From positions 1-64,000 of the forward strand of contig NADL03000515.1 of the NCBI GenBank assembly GCA_002205965.3: a stretch of DNA of 64,000 nt, given 5' to 3'. This DNA comes from Kappaphycus alvarezii. Its lineage: Eukaryota; Rhodophyta; Florideophyceae; Gigartinales; Solieriaceae. The notes under the pieces are model-generated. The model was given only the letters and a program-made list of their open reading frames with translations, was not told where the DNA came from and made no database searches. Shown piece after piece: positions 44,707-58,200 of the stretch. Position 1 is the first letter of the stretch, and the number at the start of each line of letters is the position of its first letter. Both the position numbers and the translations under genes were made by a program.

Positions 44707-44716
44707 CATATAAAAG
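44707..44716 (+). promoter_or_regulatory. TATA box of cassette copy 4
   Basis: CATATAAAAG lies 90 bases before the ATG at 44806, which sits in a strong Kozak context (gccaccATGc). It occupies the position seen in copies 1-3. Confidence 0.6.
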
Positions 44717-44805
44717 CTATTGAAACCCTTCAGATGTGGACTAAAATTTATTTACAGCACCTTAGCAACAACAACTCGACAATTTAAACACCTTTGGTAG
44801 CCACC

Positions 44806-45354
44806 ATGCATATAATTCCCCCTTTTCGCCCCATTACAAATCGGGCCATCCTCGCGTCATCACCGTCTCCCCTCTATTCCCTTCGACTCAACTGGTGTAG
44901 AGGACTCCCTCCGCCGTATAACATTAAAGAGCCTGACGAAGCTTGTAGCTCCCTACCTAGTAGAGATCGAGGCACAGGACGAAGCAAGGAGGGACTTGGA
45001 TAAAAGGAGATGGTAGGTCAGAAGAGTACTTTGAGGAGTGGTTGACCCCATAACTAGTCTACGAGATTTAAGAAGAGGACGGCGAGGAAGGGTCCGAGGA
45101 TGGTGAAGAGAAGCCTGAGGATGAGGAATGGTAAGCCGGAACGGATAAAAGCGGAGGGTAAGGAACAAAATGTAACGATTAAGTGGTCCCGACCATAGGT
45201 CCAGTGGGAGGGACGTTGGATAAGCTGAATTTCTCGCAGGGGGAAGTAGACAACCAAGAACCACTCATGGTTATTTTTGGGACTAAACCGGGACTTGTGA
45301 TGTCTTGACTGAAGTAATTGAATCTGACCTGAAGGATCAAAATTGCATGGATTA
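44806..45354 (+). pseudogene. Acidic cassette protein, copy 4 (broken)
   Basis: From the ATG at 44806 the frame runs about 65 codons (MHIIPPFRPITNRAILASSP) before a stop. Later pieces VVPTIGPVGGTLDKLNFSQG and ESDLKDQNCMD-stop match the family tail in copies 1-3. Several stops and frame changes make it dead. Promoter and start context are the best preserved of any copy. Confidence 0.5.
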
Positions 45355-45971
45355 GATTTGTTCAGTTTCTGTCAATGCATTCTCCATCAAGGTAGCTACG
45401 TCTACATGAAATCTTTTCTGCATTTTTTGGCATTTATACCAGTTTTATCGAAATTTTGGTTTGCACAAAAGCCTATATAAGATAAAAAGATTGCTTTATT
45501 GTGAATAGGTACAGTATATTGGAAGTCAACTTCGAGAACACCTTCTACAAGCTCTCTAGACTCTAAACGTAGTGGCTGAGCCTTACTTTATAGAATTAGC
45601 TACTAGATCAGTAACTCTTCTTTTACTACCAATCTTCAGACTTGTAAGCTAACTTCTACGGTACCAGTTTAGTCGCCTGCAACAAACCTCATCTCAGGTA
45701 GTTGAAGGTTTCCTTTTCCGTTGACACCATTTTTACCCTGTTACTGTTTTCAGAGTATTATCTAGAACCGTTTATCTACGTCCGGAGTCAGGAGTATTGT
45801 TATTAGGAACCATTTTGAGGCGGATAAGGAACATGAACGGATACGCGATATGGAGAAAAGGGGTAAAAAATAGGTAAAGATTATTGGCCCTGAAACTATA
45901 GATGGGCTTTATTCGGCTTTAATATTAGCAAGGACTGAAAAGTGCCTGAATTACCAGAAGTGAATCGCAAC

Positions 45972-46214
45972 TTATGTTTGACCTAGGCTCTTTCCAGTTC
46001 CTATTTCCAAATTCGAAGACCGGAAACCATGCGCATATAATGGGGTAACGAACAATGCTTGGGACATATCGTTAAGAGCGATGTAATCGTTCGGAAAGGT
46101 TAGTTCGATATTAGTGGAAAGGAATGATGCAGCGGCTGTGAAAGCAAACGATACGTGCTTTATGGTCGATCGTTTCTCGGTATTTTGAGGGAAATCGTAA
46201 TCTTTCCTTGCCAT
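45972..46214 (-). CDS. Repeat-domain cassette protein, copy 4
   Basis: An 80-codon frame starting MARKDYDFPQNTEKRSTIKH faces the acidic gene. TIKHVSFAFTAAASFLSTN matches TIKRTEFDVTVAAACLSIN of copy 3. It is probably the remaining part of a longer gene: homology to copy 3 resumes at 45690-45760, beyond an unmatched stretch (45780-46080), so an insertion or rearrangement separates the parts. The family is unknown. Confidence 0.35.
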   Translation of the reverse strand: MARKDYDFPQNTEKRSTIKHVSFAFTAAASFLSTNIELTFPNDYIALNDMSQALFVTPLYAHGFRSSNLEIGTGKSLGQT

Positions 46215-46230
46215 CTTCCATCATTTAGCC

Positions 46231-49200
46231 TTCTCTATAAGCCAACTCTCCTGGTAGAAGCCAGTATATATTCCAAAATTAAACCACCCTAAACGTTGAC
46301 TTTATTTGTGAGAAAGGAGAAAATAAGGTGTTTTTTTCCTGTAAGAGCTGGGATCGCTGAGAAACTGTGGAGTTTTGAGGACGGTGCTGCGGAAAAGAGA
46401 ATACAAAAAACCAAAAGAAAGTGGGATAAGGATGACTGCATGGTTCAATATGAATCGTATTTGCGATTATCCGTAAAATATTAAAGTACTGACATTTAAA
46501 TAATAAATAAAATTGAAATATTATAAAAATTAATTGCCAGAAATACGGCTTCAAGTAATTAATATTGAAAACAAACAATTTAAACAATTTCTGAACGAAT
46601 AGTCTGATGGACCGGAGTTGCGCAAAATATTTCTAGGAACGTAGGCCTATTTATGCTGCAGTGAAAAGAATATATGCTACTATAGTTTCAGGTGAATGTT
46701 TACTGATTTCGTAACCATGAATCAAACAGAAATGATTCTTGAAATATTATCCAGGCAAGAGAACTTACGGATAAAGTTTTTCTTACAGTTTTAATATTTA
46801 AAACAATCGCAACCTGTAGAATATTAAATTCTAACTGAAATATGTAAGACTTGTTTCACACTAAATAAATTAGGAAAGGGGCCAGAATATATTATATAAA
46901 ATTTTTCTTCGAGTATATTATATAAAATTATCCTTCGCATACTCAAAATAAATATAAATCTCGGTTTTCAATTAAAGATATTCGCCCAAAATTAAGATTA
47001 GATAACTCGCTGTAGTCATCAAGGAGGATAAAATGTACAACAAATTACACAATATAAAACTTACTAAGCGGATACTATCGCAGTTAAATTCGAAGGACTG
47101 CACATCATGTTCTTTTCCACCGCCATCTCGCTCTAATATCCGTGACTCAGGGACCTCCCGCGAAGGATAAATCCTGATTTGGATGAGGTATAGCTCCCAC
47201 CGTACTACTAAATAGTAGTTCGTCTCATCCACCTCTTCAGTACTTTACCCACGGATATATCACACGCTACTGGCCACCCGTGAAGGCTAATGTGGCAAAT
47301 TTCCGAACCATTATGGGTTGTGGCAAAGCATGTGTTGAGATAAATTAAGGTTAGAAAGGACCAAGGTTAAAGGGTTATTGTTCAGTATAAACGGAACTAT
47401 TGAAGTCGTTTGCTTTCGTGACTTTGATGGGGACCAATGGCGCCAAATTTAAAACTAAAAAGTGGGTATGCATTTATGATATAGGTGTCCAACAAGCTCG
47501 GTAGGGAAGCAACAGAAAATCGTGGCCCAGATTTTTGTTGATCATTAGCATATATTTTTAAGCTTTGTTGTGATGAACGCCATATAGATCCGCAAAATTT
47601 GATGAGGTGTTCAGTTTTTGTACAGAATGAAAAAAAATTGTGAAAACGCAAGAGAAAAAAGGTTCCGTAAGATTTTCTGAGAATGGTGGTATGAATGACA
47701 CATATAATCATATCAAATTAAACTTTTAGATGTTTTGGAATGATTTATGGAGAGTTTTTATCGGCTTAGTACATGCGTATCGCTGTTTGTTCACGAAGAC
47801 TCCACTGAATATTTCGTGTCGATACTTCGTGGAAATAGATTAGATGACGTAGCATCATCGATTTAGACTTTAAGAGAGAGTTTCAAATTGTCAAAGTGAT
47901 GCACAACGTATAAGATTGGGTGGAGTAGCGATTTCTGATTGACCTTACTCCAGTGATAAGCTTGTAGAGCTACTCTAATTACTACTATATTTTATTTGAG
48001 GTCCTTTGCAAAAGAATAAAATTACAACTAGCTTACTGTTTATGATCTCACTCATTACATATACACCGCATATACCATGACTACGTTGTATGGAATTGGA
48101 AGCAAAAATAGTAATCACATACTGACTTCAAGATTATGGGTTTCAGTTAAAAGCGTAAAGCTTCAGATCATTGTTTGTATAGAGAAGTGCGCAACCAGAC
48201 CGCAACAAGGACACACGTAAATCTTAAGCAGATAGTATTGACTTAAAAGATATTCTTGGAAAAAGGATAAGATTATTTCAAAATAAGCGGTGCTGAAATT
48301 TTACGTTACGACAAAAAGTGTAACTAACAGCACTGAATATCATGGCGAAATTTGTTTTCCCTACTTGAAAATGATGAATAAAATATTTCAAATTGTTGGA
48401 TATCAACAAATGTCAAGGGGAGACATTTCTGCCACATATTCGCAATAGATTCTTCTGAATTTCATCAAAAAAGAGGTTTGAAAAGTTTCCTTTGACAAGC
48501 TGCACCGCCGTCTGACTACATCGCACAAGTTACGGTGGCGGACATTTACAATTTACTGTATAAAAGGAGGTAATCTTAGAGTTTACGGCCTATCACCCAC
48601 GAACATACGCCCTGCTGGAAACAATGAATAGAAGTATTGAGGAAATGACTCGTTACTTCGTTAGCTTCGACAAATTGGGCTGGGACAAATACGTGCTACA
48701 TTTTAAAATTAATTTTAAATTATGTAATATAAAGTATGTTGTACTATAGTTATGATATTTCCAAAAAATACTCCGAACGACTCTAAACGCGAGATAGAAA
48801 ATTTTCCAATTGTCAATATTACATTTTCTTACCAAAAATCGAGATAGGTAAAAATTTAAGAAATGAAAATCCCATTGAAGCAATCCTGAAAGATTAGGTT
48901 TGAATAGAACGGGAATAATATGCATGTTACAGGGGGCGACATTTTTATCAGTGATACAACCTATGTGGACTAAATTGAACAGAACGGCCAACGATAACGC
49001 CGATTATTCACTCATTACTTTAGGCATCCGCTACTGTTACGAACAGTGATCACGTGTTTGTCGATTGACTTACACGTATTTGCATGCGAAGAAGATACTG
49101 AGTCGAAAAATAATGGTGCCCGGCTACCCCAGGGTTTTCGTGGCATCTATCATATTAAGAATAAAATATGTTGACAGCATACAACAATTATTTCAGCTTC

Positions 49201-51340
49201 ACCACGAAAGATAACACCTGGCCACTGTAGGGCATCAGAGGAGGCACTTTGCAGTGGATTGAGTTTCGTATCGACATGTCGTTTGACCTCGACTAGTATT
49301 CCATCTGCTCTTGGTCAAATACTATTGTAATTGGGCTTTTCGCCGCCGACTTTGTCAGTTTAATCAAGTGATTTACCTGTAGAGCTAAGGAAAAAACCAG
49401 ATGAAGGTGGAAATGGGCAAGGGCATCCCAACTTCGGTCAATTAGAGGAAATTTTTTTTTTGCACCAATCATTTTTTATTGGGATATTTTCTATCAATTG
49501 ATGAGAATCAATTAGGGTAATTCGGAGGTCAATTCCTTCTTTAATGAATTTATCTCTTCGGAAACGGTCCAATAGTAGCTTTGGCTCAGTAATAGGCTGA
49601 AGATGGAATAGCAGTCACATTTTCGCTAGTTGAAAGTACATAGAATTCGAATGCAATCCATAATTTTATTGAGATATTTTAGCGATACTCAGAGGTACTT
49701 TTATATGCAATGAAGGATCTAAAGCTATATAAATGTTATTAAATTCTATGATATACATCAGTCAATGTAATGTAATAGGAATATGAAATATTACTGCGTA
49801 ATCTCAGGCGAGTACTACTGATATATTCAGTACATTGAAAAAAATTATTGCATTAATGTATATAGTATCAAGATTAACTTTTTCGTCTAATATGTACCCC
49901 CAATCATCTTTTAGTGTCATTTTTCATTAGAAGCTATGTTAAATATTTCCTAAATGCTTTTAATTTAGTCTCCAACATATTCATAGAACATATTCTTGTT
50001 CAATGATGACTTAGTTTAGAAAAAAAATCATTTTAACAGCCGTATAATTCAAAGCGAATTAATACAAGGGAAAGTTAAATCAGAGTAGGAGTATGAAAAG
50101 TAAGTGTCAGAATTATTTCTTTGCTGGTTTTCAAACAAGGAGCAAATGTCTTACAAAAAAACTCCAAGCTATTCAGAAACGTCTTTACTGGTAAAAAATT
50201 ACAACAAAACCGGAGTCAATTAAACTCCAGGCTATCGCAAAACCAATACAGATACATCCCAAACTACGAAATTCTACTTTCTTAGGGGTTTAGAAGCAAT
50301 AGAAGTGTAAAACTGAAAGGGAATGAGATTACACGGTTGTGAATAGAGGTATCCTTTTTTCTTAATTTTTGTGCAGTGGATAACCGGAACAGGAAAATTT
50401 TCTAACTTTGAAGTTAGAATCTAACACTATTATATTTTTTTCTACTATTAAAACTGTCTACCAAATTTATTTCCTTCTCCCAATGGATGAAATCAAATTG
50501 ACATTAAGTGACTTTTGGCTAATTCTTAATTCTCCAAACGGTATACTAGATATTATGATTTGATTCAATTAAATCATTTGGAGATCCATCACCACTTAAC
50601 AGCTGACTTGAAGATTAAAATAGAGCCGTATCTCCTCAAGGATAAATATGAATAACAAATTCGTTCCTACTCCTTTTTGCATTTGAGTATGCTCTTCAAC
50701 TTGGGTGAACTCTCCCGGAGGAATGTAGCTACTAAGATTGTGTTGACATTTGAACATGACTGAAAATATTAACTGCGCATACTGAATAAAGTGAACTGAT
50801 TTAAAGTGAAATTTGTGAACAAAATCCACAAGAACTAATATAATTTAAAATTTAATAACTCATATTAATCCATGGAGCCTCTAATGTAAAAAGGCAGTAA
50901 TGTATTAAAATTTTCCTTATTATTATTGTTCTCACAATCATACTAGGGTTTTTTGAATATCTTTGCGTACACGGCCACCAGTTTTTGCCAGCATTTCAAC
51001 ATCTTCAAAAAATTTTATCATAAAATTGTCAGATTCAGACAGTGTGTCTATGGCTTCTTAGAGGTTTAATCTACTATTGCGGCTTCATCAATGTGGTTAG
51101 TGGTTTTATTTTTCGTAATTATTGCCTACTGATATCGTTTCTCGGGCCCTATTGGGTATTATTCTTCCCACCCGCTCTTTTGCCCCTTATATCTCTAGCA
51201 ACTTCTTTTTCTTTGTATGTACATTCCGATTGCATCATATGGCTTAATCAATCCTCCTGTGATCGCCTAGATTGCCGCGTCTTTATCTTTAACAGAGTGG
51301 TCGATCTCATTTTTGAGTACCTCCTCTCTTTATCCTACAT
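46231..51340. other. AT-rich DNA without recognisable genes
   Basis: GC falls clearly below that of the left part of the window. Open frames are short and equally frequent in all frames. I see no tRNA, no tandem array and no recognisable transposon. There are several long A/T runs, for example around 49450-49460 and 50410-50450. Confidence 0.6.
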
Positions 51341-53560
51341 TTGAGGAAAAAGTCGCTAAATCTGTATCTACGTCCCTTCAGAGTAACCCTCAATTTCAAT
51401 TTTTGGATATCAGTTAAATTCTGGCGGGTTTTTTATAAACCTTACGGGTCGCTACTACCTCAAAAAAATTCTATTGATTTTCTGCAGAACTCAGAGTCCG
51501 TTCTCCAAAATACTCATACTTTAAGATCTCAATTACCGTATCCACATGCCGTTTCCGCTAAAAAAATTGTTCCGATACCGCTCCAACACTTCCTATTTCT
51601 CAAGAGCCATGGCCTCACACACCCCTCTTACCCTTCTTAAACCAAAAAATCAGATAAAATAGTACGGGGAGGACTCCACGCCACCCGCGGCCTCTGAAGA
51701 GGAAACTAAAAAATCCTCATTGTCGTTACAGCCCCAATGGATCCACTTGTCAACGACTACCCAGCATTACGCGTGGAGATTCCTAACGAAGGCTTCTCCG
51801 GCTCTTGATGCATTCAGCCCTTCACTTCTTCCCATTTCATCTTAGTCTGCCGCGCCCAGCGCGACTTACTCTTCCTAAAGCCAAATTACTCCTCATTCTG
51901 CGACCTAGTAGTGACGTCGAGTAAATTAAATTTTCTGGCATTGGTTTTTTCGCATTCCTCTGAATCTCCATGGAACGTAAAATGACAAATTTATCTCAGT
52001 TCCACTCATCCTTCGGGTAGAACTCGCTCGTCTCGAATCCCATTCTGCCATTTATACCCCAAACCTCTTTTCGCTTATTATACTCGAGAAATGGAATCTA
52101 CAGTGTGTAGTACTCTCTGTAGAAGCCGCTATTACCAGTTCACAGGACCCACTCAATCCCTCATCACACCCGACCTCCTTTACCGAACTCCTTCTCCTAC
52201 CTTCCCGATTTAATATAAATTGATGCAATTGCGCAAGATATGCGGCAACGAGCTTCCTCTACGGCTGCTTTTATCACGCCCTTCCGTAATTTTGAAACGG
52301 CTGTCTTAACTCTGGTCGTTGGACACACCATGTTTGGCACATATCGATTCCGGAATCAGTGTATCGCTAACATTGGACTTCTTCCGGAATCCTGGCTATC
52401 CTAGACGAAAACTAGCGACTACTCCGAACCGTGTGCCATTTTTCCTCTCCATCTCTTAGTTTCCGATCCCTTTCATATCCTACCTACCAAATTATTTTCA
52501 ACCTGACTTTCATAATCTCTTCTTCTGCGTTTTTAAGGCCTACAAAAACGAATACTCCCGAAAGACGGAAACGTAGTCTATGGGAGCGAAGTAGCTGCCA
52601 CCGTGCCTAATTCCATCGCCATTTCCGATTCAGCATCCTTATGACTGTAGAAAGATTCTAAATGGAGCTTTACTCAGATTTAATTGACTGATTGGGCACA
52701 TTCCGGACTCAACGCCCCTTTTACCACCCGCTTTCGCCACGTCGTTCTGCAACGAGCGCCCATTAAGGCGATTGACACCATCTGATTTTAAATTTGACGT
52801 TCATCTGCTACTACGCATATCGAATCTCTCTTGGGCCATTTCTATCCCTCACCAAATATTAAATTTTCCCTTACCCCTGTAAATTTGCCCCAAAAAGTCT
52901 TTGTTATGTAATAATACCGAAGCTCTTTGTCAACTTGCCCTCTGAATACAATGAAGTTACCCAGTCTCTGAGCTCATTCTACCTGAAACCATTTATTTTA
53001 GTCTATAAAGTCCGCTCGCGTGAGACAGAAGATGATACCCAAGTCATTCCACCCTGTAAGTGCTCCCATTTTTTGTCAACTCCAAAGTATGTGGCCGAAA
53101 TACAGGCGGATATCCGCAATTTTAGCATTCATTACTCTAATCTGCATTGGTAGGACGTCTGCGATATACTTCTGCCACTAGCAAGGGGCAAAATTCCCCG
53201 ACAATTCATCCAGTCGTTCGGGGCATTTCTACGCAGAACTCCCTCGTCTCGTCTCGTAGAGTATCCATCACCAGCTCTTCGGTGAAATACGTCACGAAAG
53301 AGAGGCAAACGGCCACGTGAGAAGGCTTCGTCCTCCCTTTTCGACAGATTGAGCTTCTATTATCGTCAAATGGAAAGCTCAAACGTCTTCAACAACATTA
53401 AATGCAAACTTTTACTTCCAGATGCGACTGAAAATATTTTCGACCTCTCTATGCACAATTTGTAGGAATATGATCCACCCCTCTGTTCGACAAGAAATTT
53501 GTCCACAGATTTGCAGGAAATAGCCGGGGAGATATACCCGGGAGTATATTTCCGCACTTG
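51341..53560 (+). pseudogene. Decayed coding-like tract, plus strand
   Basis: GC rises here relative to both sides. From an ATG at 51738 (MDPLVNDYPALRVEIPNEGF) one frame stays open for long stretches to about 52310 with only about three stops, and pieces such as TSSHFILVCRAQRDLLFLKP and SFCDLVVTSSKLNF look like real protein. A further open piece at 52935-53153 has VIPPCKCSHFLSTPKYVAEI, and 53344-53550 has LLLPDATENIFDLSMHNL and LQEIAGEIYPGVYF. The family is unrecognised. It could be an old host gene, a transposon or a virus-like fossil. It is not functional as it stands. Confidence 0.35.
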
Positions 53561-54060
53561 TAATGCTGTAACAATATCTCTGTTACAACACTGTGTAATA
53601 GAAACTTGTTCGCTGTCGCTATTCCAGTTCTCTATTACACAGTGGTGTAACAGAGAAACTATACCGTCTTGAATGATTTTAGAAATTTGATTTTCCTTAA
53701 ATGTTTTTATTTGACGTGGAGCCCCACGTTATCGTTTTATTTACGTAGTTATATTCTAGATAGTACAATTCTGTAGCTACACCTCTACTTTCTAGTAAGT
53801 TCTACTGAGCTAACAAAGTAAAGAATTTCTATAGTAGAGCTACCGTACTGTCTATAAAAGGGGGGGTTCATCTGGATTCTTGTGGGAATCCAGGTACACT
53901 CCAAACACCCTTTGCCCCCAACTTTCTGAAACCCTTTACCATCGCCTCTACTGTTCCTTTAACAGCGCCCCGGCTGCATCCCTCTTTGTTTCAAATGCAC
54001 TCATGGCTCTTCCAGGTCTCTTCAAGTTTAAAAAAATGCATTAACGCATTATTTTTCAAT
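53561..54060 (+). repeat. Dispersed repeat Y, copy 1, with hairpin
   Basis: It matches 61340-61880 in order: the TGGTGTAACAGAGAAACTAT block, a TATAAAAGGGGGGG box (about 53853; weaker at copy 2), GGTTCATCTGGATTCTTG, then GAATCCAG, then AGCAGGACCATAAACGCTC. The box plus a following C/T-rich leader look like a promoter, but no gene follows. A near-perfect 25-base stem lies at 53577-53601 and 53632-53656 (one mismatch, 30-base loop). Confidence 0.55.
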
Positions 54061-55254
54061 AGCAGGACCATAAACGCTCTCCCAAACCCATGTTTCTCTG
54101 TTTAGAGCTTTATCTCTGAGGTAGCTGATAGAGATAAATCAAAGAGAACTAGATTCTCAGAAAACCAAATTTTCCCAAAAGAGGTGCTATAAGCGTCTAG
54201 AGGGCTGCCAATATTTAAATTTTGGGGAAAAGGAAAGACCAATAAAGACTAAGTACAAAGGTTATATAAGTGATCATGAAAGTGAAAGGTCTTCTACAAC
54301 GTGTATTCTTTGTCTAACGGAATTGAAATGCATCAAAGGTCAAAAAATTATCTCTCAAATCCCGATTTTCTCGGTTCTTCACTTCAAGTTTTTCTTTTTC
54401 TTACCTGATCTCTTCTAGAGCAAGCAGCGTATTTAATCTATAAGTTCTTATTACATAATATGTAAATATTAGGAAAAAGCCAACGAAACTCCATAAGGTG
54501 CACAAAGAAATAATGTGGACGGTGAAGGATAACAATAAGATACTTTAAAGACGAGCATGTTTCTGTAATCCTCAGAATAACTTCGCTTGAGATTAAAAAG
54601 AGTCCACTAATCAAAAATATCCGTACTTACGATTCAGTACCTTTAAATCCCATTGCATTCCACCAGATTTGAGATATCCTCCTTGGAAATCGAAGCCATC
54701 CAATTTCTAAGGTTTTCTTTTTCGAGGAGATTTGAATCACAATTAAATCCTCTTCTTCCTAGTTTTTCTTCACAATCGGAATTCTTCAATCAGGAGAACT
54801 CTTCATTAGATTTTATTGTAATGGATCCCGTAAATAAACACTCGCCTTCTTATTCGAAGCCTTCAGGCTGTTAACTCTCCTCGGTCTCCTCAGCTTTCTT
54901 TAAAATGTTCAGAATAACTCACTTCCATACGCGTTGGTCGTCCATCCCGCGGTGTTCGTTCTCGAAGTTTGTCCACCTATGCTGAAGCAATGCCAGACAG
55001 TTGATGCAGTCTGACCTTTCTGCTTAGTAATTGATGGTAGAGAAGATTTGGATTTTTATCGTGTTGGTAGAATTAAAAAAGATCTGATGGTTTGTTCCTC
55101 CAAGATCGATGATGACGTTGGGTCGCTCTCTTATGGTTTTAAGTAGTTGCAAAAAATAGACCGCTAGACCTAATGAAGAATGTAATAAGCAAAATTGATC
55201 TTTAAATTAAGCTTTAGCGGTCACCTCGTTCGTAAAGATGAAATCTTGTGATAT
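54061..55254. other. AT-rich DNA
   Basis: No recognisable gene. A 73-codon frame (54653-54874) has no features. The rest is low in GC. Confidence 0.55.
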
Positions 55255-55285
55255 AATCATCATCATCATCATTATCATCACCACC
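55255..55285. repeat. (ATC)n microsatellite
   Basis: About nine ATC/ATT/ACC triplets run ATCATCATCATCATT...CACC. It is short and imperfect. Confidence 0.85.
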
Positions 55286-58200
55286 AAAAAAACATTATCA
55301 AAGGTGAAAGTATTTAGGCTTGAATGGGGCAAAATATCGCCAAGAGATTTCGGACAAAATGTTGGTAAGAAAGGGAAGGTACAATTAGCTGTTTCATATT
55401 TAAAGCGATTTATTTGAAAAGAGAGAAGGACACAAGAAATTTCGACATAAATTGAAAAGAGAGGAATTGGGAAACCAGGACGACGGGATAATTCTGCGCG
55501 AAAAGAATTTTCATAAAAAAGTCTCAATTCTGTACTCTCATAACAGTTTACTTTTTGAAAGCATAAATTATTCTCTATGACTCTTTCTGGATGCTCTCTT
55601 GAGTATATTTTAAAGTCGAAAATATACTCCAGGAATAAAGAACAAAAAAATTCCCTGTTTATAGCAGTCCTTGAAAAGTCATTCAGCTTTCTGTTAGCAT
55701 GGTAATAACAACGATATCGCGCCCCGTCCTAGATCTCTCTTTCAATTCTTTACTTGATTCAATACCATTATATATACATTTTGAGAACCTGTTGACTCTC
55801 CTCTAATCCCAAATTGGCACTCTTCAGGCCTTTAATTTCTTTCTTAAATCTCAAATAGATGCTAATTTCAAAGATATATCTGCAAAATGTAGTGTAGAGT
55901 GATTTTAAGATTTTTTAACAGCTACTTAGACAATAATAAAGCTACCGCTGTATCATATACGTTTTTAGCTTCACCCTGTTGTAATTAACTACTTATATAG
56001 CTCAAACACTTTTTTCAAGTGTGCGAAAGGTGTTAAAGGTCATGAAATTTCGTCATTCAGATAAAAAGCTTAAGAGAATTATTTTTGGAAGATTTATCAG
56101 ACACCTAAAAGTGCCAGACTTAACAATCTGCTCTAACTTTCTATAGGATATTTCTGCCTTTCCGTTAGCCACCTAATAGCAGAATTACGCTTTGGGGGCT
56201 CTGTTTGTTCTTTTCATCCACTTTTATCTATCCTATCTAGCGATCCTTTTAAATTTTCGGCTTTAAACACAACTGTACCTACCTCCCTGCATTTCAAACT
56301 CAGTATCTCTCCCTTTTTTGCCTCATTTATACGCTTTATAGCCTCTCTTATTCTTTTCTGGACGGTATGCTTGACTTCCCGACAACAGCCGCAGCAGAGA
56401 TCTGGGAAACCCCCCGAGCGAAGCTAATTTCTTCGGAATACCTTTCATTGCGTTCAAGTATGTATATATCTTGTGAATAGGAGCTCATTTGTCTGTCAAA
56501 GCAGGCAAATTTACGACTGAGACGTAAAAAAGCTGTATGAAGGCGTATATTTACCTTTCTTGAAGGCTTAATTAGGAATGCCTCGCTATAATTGGGCAGT
56601 TCAGTACAGTAACAGATTTTTCGGTAAAAATAGGTGCTATGTAAGGTATAGAAGCCGTTACTGAGATACTGGATGCCATGAACAACAGCGCGGTACTCAT
56701 TTATTTGAGAGGTTTGGCTAAACAATAATTACTACCGTGCGACGAAATGTCGATTTTAAGTAACGCAAATGGTACAGTAAAAAATTGATCTGTACCCCTG
56801 AAACTTCAATAAAAGCAGCGCTTAATACAACAGAATCACTTATCAGGGCTTTCAACTCAACCGTAATGAGCAAAAAGTATGTGAAAATGCGTGAACCTGT
56901 AGATTAAGTCAGAGAAAAGTCAATAGGAACCAGTTACGACTTAACAAAACGCAACGAATGTATGGAGGCTGTCGAAATCTTGGATGAACAAGCAATAAAT
57001 TACAAAATATCAGTTATTAAAAAAAACAGTAGAGCACGGAAAGTTTGACATGCGCTCAATTGTGCAATATGGGCCGTGTGTTTTCAATAAGGCACGCCTG
57101 AGGAGATGTATGTTGAGCTTTTCATGACAGTCACTTTTGCTCGCAATTTCATTGTGAGATACGTTAATGAAAAGACACCACAAGAGGAAGGTGTTATAGA
57201 AATATCTATTGCCGAGCAATTCAGAATATTATGAATTTTCGTGCGGATGCAAGTTTATGACAAAATGAGGCATAATTTTGAGCCTAGAGCGAAGAATATA
57301 GTGCTATTCAGTGCTCTAGGCTGTAGAAACGACCTATTGTGCTTGAAAGAAACATTTGAAAAACACTGTAAGATAAGTAATGTTCAATCAGTTAATATTT
57401 TTGTTTGGAAGACACCGAGAAACATCACTATTCGCTATGGAATCTTGGAATGTAATGAGCTTTAAAATACTGAATATGAAAAGAATAAATCTCTTTCATG
57501 TTAAATGAAGTGGATTATGTTGATATGTAAAGGGCAAATGTGTGCTTGTCATACTTATTGATCTTTTAAATAATTTATGAGTAGCTTAAAACTATTATCC
57601 GGCAATTTGAAGTGACTCAACTTGAGGTAATCATTGGATATGAAATTAATGTCGTTCTGATGAAAATGATCAAGTTTTCACTTAAAAAGATGTAACTATT
57701 TTCGAGAAACAAAACAGTACCAAAAGTTCGAGAACGAAAAAAAATTCATCGTCAAAGATCATATATATGCGTCATATAAATTTTCAACAGTGTAGTTTTG
57801 AATGGGTTTAAAAATTTCTAGGACTGAAATCCATATCCTTATTCTTGTATTATTTGTACGATGCTGTTTTTGATATTATGTTGAAATAATGAAAAAAGTA
57901 AACGAAGTAATCAAAACTGTCAAGCTCAGCCCTTTTCCGTCGGGACGAAATTTTTTTTACAAAATAAACTGGCAATGTACAGCAATAACGGAAATAGATT
58001 TTCAATAGAGACAAGAGCTAAAATTCAATTTATTCGTCAGAAACAAAGTCATCCGCGATGATAGACCCTCACCACATTAATTCATGTGGAGCGTAAAGTT
58101 CCCTAAAATAGGTTCAAATGAGATAAATTATGTCAAATAAAAATAGATTGAAATAATAACGCAGACCTGCCATCCAGATGCAGAAATTGTGATCCACTGT

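Larger units (their letters stand above)
43096..46230 (+). repeat. Cassette copy 4 (interrupted by a MITE)
   Basis: 43096-43137 matches the window start. 43230-43735 is module M on the plus strand (reverse complement of 1535-2050). 43740-45350 aligns with copy 3, including TATA, leader and acidic gene. 45690-46214 aligns with the minus-strand repeat-domain gene. The MITE at 43955-44459 splits the region upstream of the promoter; copy 3 shows the uninterrupted state. Copy 4 therefore has module M sequence at both ends in opposite orientations. Confidence 0.75.

Noticed and set aside
56348-56725. 125-codon minus-strand frame as a gene
   Set aside because: There is no motif, no homologue within the window and AT-rich random-like codon use.
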